Origin: Cyclobacteriaceae bacterium
Lineage (GTDB): Bacteria; Bacteroidota; Bacteroidia; Cytophagales; Cyclobacteriaceae
NCBI GenBank assembly: GCA_013140395.1
Contig: JABFSY010000492.1
Coordinates: 1 to 5,233, forward strand
Direction: 5' to 3'
Length of the DNA: 5,233 bases
Shown: positions 1-5,233 of the stretch, in pieces
Position numbering within the stretch: the first letter of the stretch is position 1
Layout of the letters: the number at the start of each line of letters is the position of its first letter
The notes under the pieces: generated by a model
Told to the model about the DNA's origin: nothing
Databases searched by the model: none
The model's input: only the letters and a program-made list of their open reading frames with translations
Translations under genes and position numbers: made by a program

Positions 1-296
1 GGATAAAACACATCTAAAATTTTACAATCAGTGATAGCTCTTCCTGCATGCTTGGCGTGAGATGGAATGGGTAACACCATACCGCTACGAAGATGATTTG
101 ACGCGCCTTCTAGCACTATTTCAAATTCTCCCTCAAGCATATTGACCACCTGTTCATGCATATGGGAGTGTTCGGGTAGTGAACTTCCCTTCTTAATCTC
201 CCAATAGGCGAACGTCATATTATCGGTGTGGACGAAGCGCCCCCAAAAACCGGGCATGATCTCACGAGGTTCTATCTTTTTTAGCTCTTCAATCAT
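1..296 (-). CDS. Small cupin-domain protein, C-terminus cut by window edge
   Basis: Ninety-eight complete codons are visible, from ATG at 296 to the left edge, with no stop. The protein begins MIEELKKIEPREIMPGFWGR. Cupin motif 1 is present as G37, then PEHSHMHEQ (residues 41-49) with likely metal ligands H43, H45 and E48 or Q49, followed by LEGEFEI. Motif 2 is G72-MVLPIP and then H83, the usual last ligand. This is the double-stranded beta-barrel fold of small single-domain cupins, which bind a divalent metal and act as dioxygenases, isomerases or sugar/ligand-binding proteins; the sequence does not say which. It starts 9 bases after the stop of hppD on the same strand, so the two are probably co-transcribed and a role near tyrosine or homogentisate catabolism is plausible by context only. 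No clear Shine-Dalgarno site precedes the start. The fold call is firm; the function is unknown. Confidence 0.85.
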   Translation of the reverse strand, partial: MIEELKKIEPREIMPGFWGRFVHTDNMTFAYWEIKKGSSLPEHSHMHEQVVNMLEGEFEIVLEGASNHLRSGMVLPIPSHAKHAGRAITDCKILDVFY

Positions 297-305
297 TGTT
301 AATTT

Positions 306-1400
306 CTATAGGTTTCCTCTTAACTCCTGTTCGTGCTCAATAGCTTCAAACAATGCCTTGAAATTTCCTTTACCAAAAGACTTGGCACCATTCCGTTCGA
401 TGATTTCGAAAAACAACGTTGGCCGATCCTGGAGCGGTTTCGAAAATATTTGCAAGAGATAGCCTTCTTCATCTCGATCGATGAGTATGTTGAGTTTCTG
501 TAGATCTTTATAGTCTTCATTGATTTTTCCAACTCTTTCTATCACTTCTGCATAGTAGGAATCGGGTACATGAAGAAATTCAACCCCCCGCTTCTTCAAC
601 TCGCCCACCGTTTGGATAATGTCATCGGTGGCAATAGCAATGTGTTGCACACCTGCTCCTTTATAAAAGTCAAGGTATTCTTCTATCTGTGATTTCTTTT
701 TACCCTTGGCAGGCTCATTGATGGGAAATTTGATATATCCGTTTCCATTTGAAACCACTTTGCTCATCAAGGCACTATACTCGGTGGAGATGTCTTTATC
801 ATCGAACGTGATCAACAATTTGAAGCCCATGACATCTTCATAAAACTTCACCCATTTATTCATGTGGCCTAATTCCACATTGCCTACGCAGTGATCTACA
901 TGCTTCAATCCGATAGGAACAGGAACGAAGCTACTTTTGACGGCTTTATAGCCAGGCATAAAGGCTCCCTTGTAGTTTTTCCTTTCAACAAAAGTGTGAA
1001 TGGTTTCTCCGTAGGTCTTAATGCCCGATACAACAACTTCTCCGTGTTCGTCTTTCAATGTCTTTGGCTCGAAAGCAACCTCAGCTCCACGTACTACTGT
1101 TTCTTGAAAAGACTTGGTGGCATCATCTACCCACAGCGCCAAAACCTTGACCCCGTCTCCATGCTTTCTCAGGTGTTCAGAGATTTCAGAGTCAGGCTGA
1201 AGCGAAGTAGTTACAACAAAGCGTATTTTGTGTTGTTGGAGCACATAACTCGCTCTGTCTTTCACGCCTGTTTCGGGGCCCGCGTAGGCCACAAGTTCGA
1301 AACCGAAGCAGTGTTGATAGAACAAAGAAGCCTGTTTGGCGTTGCCCACATAGAATTCTATATGATCGGTGCCATTGATGGGGAGAAAGTCCGGTTCCAT
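306..1400 (-). CDS. hppD: 4-hydroxyphenylpyruvate dioxygenase
   Basis: This cytosolic non-haem Fe(II) enzyme converts 4-hydroxyphenylpyruvate and O2 to homogentisate and CO2, the second step of tyrosine degradation. The 364 residues match the usual family length. Two vicinal-oxygen-chelate halves are visible: an N-terminal one from about residue 12 (TDHIEFYVGNAKQASLFY) and the catalytic one from about 165. The facial triad is H170 (in VDHCVGNV), H253 (in VQHIAIATDDI) and E332 (in FFEIIER). Other family-conserved active-site positions are seen: S213, P226 and N228 in KFPINEP, Q238, Q252, Q317 in YLLQIFSKP, and the C-terminal FGKGNFKALFEAIE (342-355) that closes over the substrate. The ATG at 1400 is the first possible usual start, because an in-frame TAA lies at 1413-1415. 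The stop is TAG at 306-308, 9 bases before the cupin gene. The gene is divergent from the one at 1485. It appears intact. Confidence 0.98.
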   Translation of the reverse strand: MEPDFLPINGTDHIEFYVGNAKQASLFYQHCFGFELVAYAGPETGVKDRASYVLQQHKIRFVVTTSLQPDSEISEHLRKHGDGVKVLALWVDDATKSFQETVVRGAEVAFEPKTLKDEHGEVVVSGIKTYGETIHTFVERKNYKGAFMPGYKAVKSSFVPVPIGLKHVDHCVGNVELGHMNKWVKFYEDVMGFKLLITFDDKDISTEYSALMSKVVSNGNGYIKFPINEPAKGKKKSQIEEYLDFYKGAGVQHIAIATDDIIQTVGELKKRGVEFLHVPDSYYAEVIERVGKINEDYKDLQKLNILIDRDEEGYLLQIFSKPLQDRPTLFFEIIERNGAKSFGKGNFKALFEAIEHEQELRGNL

Positions 1401-1484
1401 TGGAATGTTGATTTAGAGTGGTAAATTTAATCATTCCCCTTGTTTTTATTTTGACTTTGGGCAATCTTGGCAAAAAATTGGAAT

Positions 1485-1892
1485 ATGGATTTTAAAAAGT
1501 TGGATCTGGCTGTTCAGACAATAGCGCTGAGAAGGAATGAGTTGAAGAAGCTAGACTACAATAACCCCAAATATGATGATCTGGAGGAGCAGTTGCATGA
1601 TTTGGAGGATTCGTTAGTAGATGAATTTGGTGATTACCTGGAAGGAATATTTCAAGAGATTCATGACAAATATTGTCCGGACACAGATATTCTGTTGCCT
1701 ATCGCTTATTTAGCGAAAACCTATACTATTAACGGATCCAATGAATTTTCTGTGAGTTCGTCAGAGGGCGTGTATGTAGAAGTAGATTCATTGTCTGGGA
1801 AAGAGACCAAACTGGTGATGCTTCCTAATCCACTGCGTGGGTTGATGAATGTGGGGAAAGAAAAACAGCAATTGGTTTGGAGTCTAAAGTGA
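1485..1892 (+). CDS. Uncharacterised acidic protein of 135 residues
   Basis: I do not recognise this family. From ATG at 1485 it encodes 135 residues beginning MDFKKLDLAVQTIALRRNEL. Residues 1-63 are rich in charged residues with regular leucines (LDLAVQTI, ELKKLDY, LEEQLHDLEDSLVDEFGDYLE) and look like one or two long helices, possibly a coiled coil. About residues 68-80 (DILLPIAYLAKTY) form a more hydrophobic link, and 88-133 look like beta strands (GVYVEVDS, TKLVMLPNPLRG, QQLVWSLK). There is no signal peptide or membrane segment, so it is probably cytosolic. The frame also opens at a TTG at 1467, adding MAKNWN; I prefer the ATG because it is the commoner codon and matches the start of the predicted helix, but the TTG cannot be excluded. 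It is divergent from hppD and lies 100 bases before cca. Coding potential is supported by length and by the amphipathic pattern. Confidence 0.75.
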   Translation: MDFKKLDLAVQTIALRRNELKKLDYNNPKYDDLEEQLHDLEDSLVDEFGDYLEGIFQEIHDKYCPDTDILLPIAYLAKTYTINGSNEFSVSSSEGVYVEVDSLSGKETKLVMLPNPLRGLMNVGKEKQQLVWSLK

Positions 1893-1930
1893 TTTTCTGT
1901 TCTTGGTATAGGGAAACCCACGAGATCTAG

Positions 1931-1964
1931 TTGGGTAGCTATTACTTTTTTCCTTCTACCTTTG
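1931..1964 (+). promoter_or_regulatory. Bacteroidota-type promoter upstream of cca
   Basis: TTG at 1931-1933 is followed by 23 bases and then TACCTTTG at 1957-1964, an exact match to the Bacteroidota -7 consensus TAnnTTTG; 23 is the upper end of the TTG spacing described for the phylum. Transcription starting a few bases downstream would leave a leader of roughly 20 bases before the GTG start of cca at 1993. It lies in the 100-base gap after the uncharacterised gene, so cca and the TPR gene probably have their own promoter. The call rests on consensus match and position alone. Confidence 0.5.
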
Positions 1965-1992
1965 CCACCCCAGCACAAAAAAACGATCATCT

Positions 1993-3414
1993 GTGAACTT
2001 TTCAGCTCAACTAGATTCGAATTCCGCCTTTAAGTCGGTAGCGCAAGCGGCTGAAAAACTAGGCGTGGAGACTTACGCAGTGGGCGGCTTTGTGCGTGAT
2101 CTAATCCTTGGGCGGCCATCCATAGATGTGGACTTCGTTTGTGTTGGAAGTGGCATTGAATTGGCTCAGCAGGTAGCAGCTATCCTTGGGGAACAGCAGG
2201 TGACTATTTTCAAAAACTTTGGTACAGCTAACATAAGGCATGGTGATCTGGAGTTGGAATTTGTGGGTGCCCGGAAGGAATCGTATCGCAGTGAGTCCAG
2301 AAAGCCAATCGTGGAAGATGGAACCCTGCAGGATGACCAATGCAGGAGGGACTTCACGATTAACGCGCTGGCAATTAGCCTTTCGAAAAATAACTATGGC
2401 GAATTAGTTGATCCATTTGGGGGAGTTGAACACTTAAAAGAAAGATTGATTAAAACTCCTCTTAGCCCTGATATCACATTTTCAGACGATCCACTTCGCA
2501 TCATGCGAGCCATCCGGTTCGCTTCTCAATTGAATTTTGACATTGAAGCAGATACGTTTGAGGCTATCGGCAGAAATAAAGACAGGCTGAAAATTGTTTC
2601 AATGGAACGTATTTCAGACGAACTCAATAAGATCATCCTTTCTCCTGTTCCTTCCTATGGATTCAAGCTCCTTTTTCAGTGTGGAATTCTTAAATTAATT
2701 TTTCCGGAAATGGTGGCACTTCACGGTGTGGAGTATCAGGACAATAAAGCCCACAAAGACAATTTTTACCATACCCTTCAGGTGTTGGACAATGTTTCAA
2801 AAGTATCACCCGATCTATGGCTTCGATGGGCAGCCATTTTGCATGACATTGCGAAGCCGGTAACCAAGCGATTTGATAAAGAAGTGGGCTGGACTTTTCA
2901 CGGGCACGAAGACAAAGGAGCCAGGATGACCCCCGGCATCTTCAGACGTTTGAAGTTGCCCATGAATGAAAAGATGGATTTTGTTCAGAAGTTGGTCCGA
3001 CTTCACCTAAGGCCAATTGCCTTGGTAAAGGAGGTCACTGATTCCGCTATCCGGAGACTACTTTTTGAAGCCGGCAACGATGCGGAGGCGCTGATGATCC
3101 TTTGCCGCGCGGACATTACTTCAAAGAATAGTGAGAAAGTGGCGAAGTATCTGAAGAACTTCGAGAAGGTTCAACAGAAGATGATTGAGGTAGAAGAAAA
3201 GGATCAAATGAGAAATTTCCAGCCACCCATTGATGGTGATGAAATCATGACTATTTTTGACGTCCAACCCGGAAGAATTATTGGAGATATCAAAGACCAG
3301 ATTAAGGAGGCAATCTTGGAGGGACAAATCAAAAACGACCGAGACGAGGCGTATGAACTAATGCTTAAGATTGCAGCCGAAAAAGGACTTCACTTGAAAA
3401 TTAAAACACCCTAA
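1993..3414 (+). CDS. cca: CCA tRNA nucleotidyltransferase with HD domain
   Basis: This enzyme adds or repairs the 3'-terminal CCA of tRNAs from CTP and ATP without a nucleic acid template. The 473 residues show the class II poly(A) polymerase/CCA-enzyme architecture. Motif A is VGGFVRD (residues 30-36) with the metal-binding aspartates D45 and D47 in SIDVDFV. Motif B is RRDFTINALA (118-127). Motif C is DDPLRIMRAIRFASQL (165-180), and MERISDEL (204-211) is the region of motif D. An HD phosphohydrolase domain follows, with H260, HD at 284-285 (ILHDIAKP) and HGH at 303-305. The C-terminal segment (about 412-460, PPIDGDEIMTIF then LEGQIKNDRDEA) is typical of the family. The start is GTG at 1993: an in-frame stop lies at 1936-1938, no other start codon falls between, and motif A is too close to the N-terminus for a later start. 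A CTP/ATP specificity split with a separate poly(A) polymerase cannot be ruled out from sequence alone. Confidence 0.94.
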   Translation: MNFSAQLDSNSAFKSVAQAAEKLGVETYAVGGFVRDLILGRPSIDVDFVCVGSGIELAQQVAAILGEQQVTIFKNFGTANIRHGDLELEFVGARKESYRSESRKPIVEDGTLQDDQCRRDFTINALAISLSKNNYGELVDPFGGVEHLKERLIKTPLSPDITFSDDPLRIMRAIRFASQLNFDIEADTFEAIGRNKDRLKIVSMERISDELNKIILSPVPSYGFKLLFQCGILKLIFPEMVALHGVEYQDNKAHKDNFYHTLQVLDNVSKVSPDLWLRWAAILHDIAKPVTKRFDKEVGWTFHGHEDKGARMTPGIFRRLKLPMNEKMDFVQKLVRLHLRPIALVKEVTDSAIRRLLFEAGNDAEALMILCRADITSKNSEKVAKYLKNFEKVQQKMIEVEEKDQMRNFQPPIDGDEIMTIFDVQPGRIIGDIKDQIKEAILEGQIKNDRDEAYELMLKIAAEKGLHLKIKTP

Positions 3415-3429
3415 AAACTAACCTAGTAT

Positions 3430-4215
3430 ATGAAAATCAGAACCTATTTGTTGATTGCTTTTGTCACAGTTTCTACGCTTTCCTTTGGTCAGAGAAAAAA
3501 GAAAGGAGAGGAGCAGCGGAAAATGGATCCAGAGCCAGCGGCAGCAACGACAACAGCTCCGGCACCAAAGGTTGAGCCTGTAAAGAAAGATACTCTTCCA
3601 AAAGTTAACCCACTCACACAGCATTTTGCTCGTAAATACGCGGCCGCACTTCAATGGAATGACTACGAAGTGGCCAAAGACGCACTGTATGATCTGATCA
3701 TCGAAAACCCAGGGAATGATTCAATCATTTTTGACTTAGCAGTTTATTATTACCAAAACCAGAAATCTGCATCTGCCGTGCTGGTCGCGAATGAGTTGTT
3801 AAAAAGGAATCCGAAGAACGCGGGCGCGCTGGAAGTGGCAGCCGGAGGGTACGAGACATTGGGTGTCCTCGATAAGGCCATCCAAAGCTATGAGAGCCTC
3901 TACTTGTTAACTGACAACATTACTGCTCTTTATAAAATGGCGTTTCTTCAGTATCAAATGAAACGATTTAAAGAGAGTGCGAACTCCGCAGAAATTTTGC
4001 TTGCAAGAAAAGATCTTGATGGCGTAAAAGCATCTTATAACGATTCGAAAGGAAAAGCCAAGGAGTTTCCGGTAAAAGTGGCGGTCGTCAATTTGAAGGG
4101 CTTGCTCGCACTTGATCAAGGGGACAAAATAAATGCGAAAAAGTACTTTCAGGAAGCACTTGCAATAGCCCCTGACTTCGCGTTAGCAAAAGAAAACCTG
4201 GCGAAGATCAAGTAG
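3430..4215 (+). CDS. Exported tetratricopeptide-repeat (TPR) protein
   Basis: The 261-residue product begins MKIRTYLLIAFVTVSTLSFG followed by Q21: a short positive N-terminus, a hydrophobic core and a likely signal peptidase I site before Q21. There is no lipobox cysteine, so it is probably soluble in the periplasm. Residues 22-60 are a low-complexity linker, first basic (RKKK) and then rich in Pro, Ala and Thr. From about residue 65 to the end the protein is helical with degenerate TPR units, clearest at 65-98 (AAALQWNDYEVAKDALYDLI), 100-130, 134-163 (AAGGYETLGVLDKAIQSYES), 165-195 and 217-252 (LKGLLALDQGDKINAKKYFQ). TPR domains bind other proteins; partner and process cannot be read from the sequence. 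It starts 15 bases after the cca stop, so the two are probably co-transcribed, and the terminator at 4232 ends the unit. No functional link to tRNA maturation is evident. Confidence 0.88.
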   Translation: MKIRTYLLIAFVTVSTLSFGQRKKKGEEQRKMDPEPAAATTTAPAPKVEPVKKDTLPKVNPLTQHFARKYAAALQWNDYEVAKDALYDLIIENPGNDSIIFDLAVYYYQNQKSASAVLVANELLKRNPKNAGALEVAAGGYETLGVLDKAIQSYESLYLLTDNITALYKMAFLQYQMKRFKESANSAEILLARKDLDGVKASYNDSKGKAKEFPVKVAVVNLKGLLALDQGDKINAKKYFQEALAIAPDFALAKENLAKIK

Positions 4216-4231
4216 TATGCAACCTTGTTAT

Positions 4232-4265
4232 CTTTACTTGGTCTTTTGACCAAGTAAAGGTTTTT
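4232..4265 (+). terminator. Rho-independent terminator of the cca-TPR unit
   Basis: CTTTACTTGGTC (4232-4243) pairs perfectly over 12 bp with GACCAAGTAAAG (4248-4259) around a TTTT loop, and one G later five T's follow (4261-4265). It begins 17 bases after the TPR stop codon. The stem is only moderately GC-rich and the T-tract is short, so some read-through is likely. The T-tract runs almost into the TTG start of the sigma gene at 4268, so the hairpin may also act on that gene. Confidence 0.82.
4256..4260 (+). promoter_or_regulatory. Candidate ribosome binding site of the sigma gene, inside the hairpin arm
   Basis: AAAGG sits 7 bases before the TTG at 4268, a normal Shine-Dalgarno distance. 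Its first four bases belong to the 3' arm of the 12-bp hairpin, so a folded leader would mask it. Bacteroidota rely little on Shine-Dalgarno pairing, so its importance is uncertain; the position supports the TTG as the real start. Confidence 0.4.
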
Positions 4266-4267
4266 CG

Positions 4268-4819
4268 TTGGAACTGCCGGTAACACACGTCCATCAGGAG
4301 TTAATCGATCGTTGCCGCAAGGGCGACAGAAAATCCTATTACCAGCTCTATAAGCTGTATAGCCGAAGTATGTATAATGTCGGCTATCGGATTGTCAATA
4401 ATGAAGAGGAAGCCCAGGATGTGCTGCAAGAGGCTTTTATCAGTGCGTTTAATAATCTGGAAAGTTACCGAGGTGATTCCGCATTTGGGGCTTGGTTAAA
4501 ACGGATTGTGATCAATAAGGCAATTACTCACAACACAAAAAGGCGGTTTGAACGATTTCCTGAACAGGAAGATTGGGATATAAAGGAAGAGGAGCCTCAG
4601 GATCTATTTGAGAGTTTTCCATTTACGGTTGATAGAGTAAAAACAGCTATCCAGGCTTTGCCGGATGGCTACCGAACCGTTCTCTCGCTTTATTTATTGG
4701 AAGGCTATGACCACGGAGAGATTGCTGAGATTATGGGCATCAGCGAGTCCACGTCAAAATCCCAATTTAATCGGTCAAAAAAAAAATTGAAAGAATTACT
4801 TGAACTTAGCATGGTATGA
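4268..4819 (+). CDS. ECF-type RNA polymerase sigma factor
   Basis: The 183-residue product has the two domains of extracytoplasmic-function sigma factors. Region 2 spans about residues 10-90: LIDRCRKGDRKSYYQLYKLY, then EEEAQDVLQEAFISAFNNLE (47-65) and FGAWLKRIVINKAI (73-86), which bind core polymerase and the -10 element. An acidic linker (about 97-116) follows. Region 4 is at 123-177: IQALPDGYRTVLSLYLLEGY, then the helix-turn-helix HGEIAEIMGISESTSKSQFN (149-168), which reads the -35 element. The start is TTG at 4268: an in-frame TGA lies at 4247-4249, no ATG or GTG occurs before residue 35, and a later start would remove part of region 2. The gene overlaps the next one by ATGA, as in sigma/anti-sigma pairs, so the sigma is probably held inactive at the membrane. 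Its regulon cannot be told from the sequence. Unusual points are the hairpin directly upstream and a ten-A run at 4777-4786. Confidence 0.93.
   Translation: MELPVTHVHQELIDRCRKGDRKSYYQLYKLYSRSMYNVGYRIVNNEEEAQDVLQEAFISAFNNLESYRGDSAFGAWLKRIVINKAITHNTKRRFERFPEQEDWDIKEEEPQDLFESFPFTVDRVKTAIQALPDGYRTVLSLYLLEGYDHGEIAEIMGISESTSKSQFNRSKKKLKELLELSMV
4777..4786 (+). repeat. Ten-A homopolymer within the sigma factor gene
   Basis: Ten consecutive A's encode the end of S170 and K171-K173 near the end of the region 4 recognition helix. Loss of one A would give a TGA at once (4788-4790); gain of one would give a TGA at 4801-4803 after five altered residues. Tracts of nine or more A's are known slippage sites for polymerases. 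Whether slippage happens here is not shown. Confidence 0.6.
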
Positions 4820-5233
4820 AAGACTCACTGAAAGAATTTGTAAGTCAAAACCGAGATGGATTTGATTCGCAAGTACCTCCCAACGGGCTATGGCAACGAA
4901 TTGAAGGCCACTTACCAACAAAGTCTGTTGCACTTTGGAACTCTGTGGTGGTGTGGCGAGCGGCTGCCATCTTCCTTTTTGGAGTAGCCGCGGTTGCTAT
5001 TTTTTCAACGCGTGATTTTAATAATGGCCGTGGTGATCGAGCAAAATTGCAAGGTGAATTTATTGACCTTGAATCGTATTACAGCAATCAGATCGTAGAG
5101 AAAAAACAATTGGTGAACCAATTTCAATCAGACACCGGGTTAACGGAGGATGAGGTGACCCAAAACCTGCAAAAGCTGGAGGCTATGTATCAGGTATTAA
5201 AGTTAGAGATGGAGAAAAGGCCTTCAGAAGATG
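4816..5233 (+). CDS. Probable membrane anti-sigma factor, cut by window edge
   Basis: One hundred and thirty-nine complete codons run from ATG at 4816 to the right edge without a stop. The N-terminal cytosolic part (residues 1-44) contains FVSQNRDGFDSQVPP and then LWQRIE, a pattern I associate with Bacteroidota membrane proteins encoded beside ECF sigma genes. One transmembrane segment follows at about 45-64 (VVWRAAAIFLFGVAAVAIF). The visible periplasmic part (65-139) is charged and helical, probably a coiled coil (LQGEFIDLESYY, QIVEKKQLVNQF, VTQNLQKLEAMYQVLKLEME). No HxxxCxxC zinc motif is present, so it is not a ZAS-type anti-sigma. The ATG overlaps the sigma stop (ATGA), implying translational coupling and roughly matched amounts of both proteins. 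By context it should sequester the sigma factor until an envelope signal arrives; this role is inferred from gene order and topology, not from a known catalytic motif. Confidence 0.8.
   Translation, partial: MKDSLKEFVSQNRDGFDSQVPPNGLWQRIEGHLPTKSVALWNSVVVWRAAAIFLFGVAAVAIFSTRDFNNGRGDRAKLQGEFIDLESYYSNQIVEKKQLVNQFQSDTGLTEDEVTQNLQKLEAMYQVLKLEMEKRPSED

Noticed and set aside
226..462. A 78-codon open frame on the plus strand
   Set aside because: It is antisense to the cupin start and the hppD end and has no domain features, so it is a shadow of the real genes.
891..1424. A 177-codon open frame on the plus strand
   Set aside because: It lies antisense within hppD, whose full length and catalytic residues are clear; its product shows no recognisable domain.
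1401..1484. Search for divergent promoters between hppD and the uncharacterised gene
   Set aside because: Near matches to TAnnTTTG exist (TTATTTTG at 1446-1453 and TGACTTTG at 1452-1459 on the plus strand; TAAATTTA on the minus strand), but each has one mismatch and none has a TTG at a suitable distance, so I do not call a promoter.
1916..1950. Possible terminator after the uncharacterised gene: ACCCA (1916-1920) pairing with TGGGT (1932-1936), then a T run near 1946
   Set aside because: The stem is only 5 bp with an 11-base loop, the T run is 9 bases away, and the right arm overlaps the better supported promoter element.
3535..3590. Pro/Ala/Thr-rich low-complexity stretch of the TPR protein as a repeat
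   Set aside because: There is no regular repeat unit in the DNA; it is an ordinary flexible linker after a signal peptide.
4229..4236. TATCTTTA as a -7 element for the sigma gene
   Set aside because: It matches seven of eight positions but has no upstream TTG at 17-23 bases, and a start from it would fall inside the hairpin; the evidence is too weak to call.

Overview
The window looks like ordinary chromosomal DNA from a Bacteroidota bacterium, most likely of the Cytophagales type. This rests on the gene content, the lack of Shine-Dalgarno sites before most starts, a signal peptide ending in FGQ, a promoter matching the Bacteroidota TTG / TAnnTTTG pattern, and an ECF sigma gene overlapping a membrane anti-sigma gene without a zinc motif. 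The assignment to order is inference. I see no mobile element, CRISPR array, tRNA or rRNA, and no base composition shift suggesting transfer.

Minus strand, 1-1400: a two-gene unit. 4-Hydroxyphenylpyruvate dioxygenase (hppD, 306-1400), the enzyme of tyrosine breakdown that makes homogentisate, is followed after 9 bases by a small cupin gene that runs off the left edge (1-296). The layout suggests an aromatic amino acid catabolism operon continuing to the left.

Plus strand, 1485-4215: a divergent, uncharacterised 135-residue protein, then an intergenic stretch with a good Bacteroidota promoter match, then a CCA tRNA nucleotidyltransferase with an HD domain (cca, GTG start) and, 15 bases on, an exported TPR protein. 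A strong 12-bp hairpin with a T-tract closes this unit.

Plus strand, 4268-5233: an ECF sigma factor and, overlapping it by ATGA, a single-pass membrane protein that is probably its anti-sigma factor (cut by the right edge). The sigma gene has a TTG start only 8 bases after the terminator hairpin, and its only Shine-Dalgarno-like bases lie in the 3' arm of that hairpin. It also carries a ten-A run in the DNA-binding helix region. These are the features most worth a second look; nothing here clearly amounts to an undescribed system.
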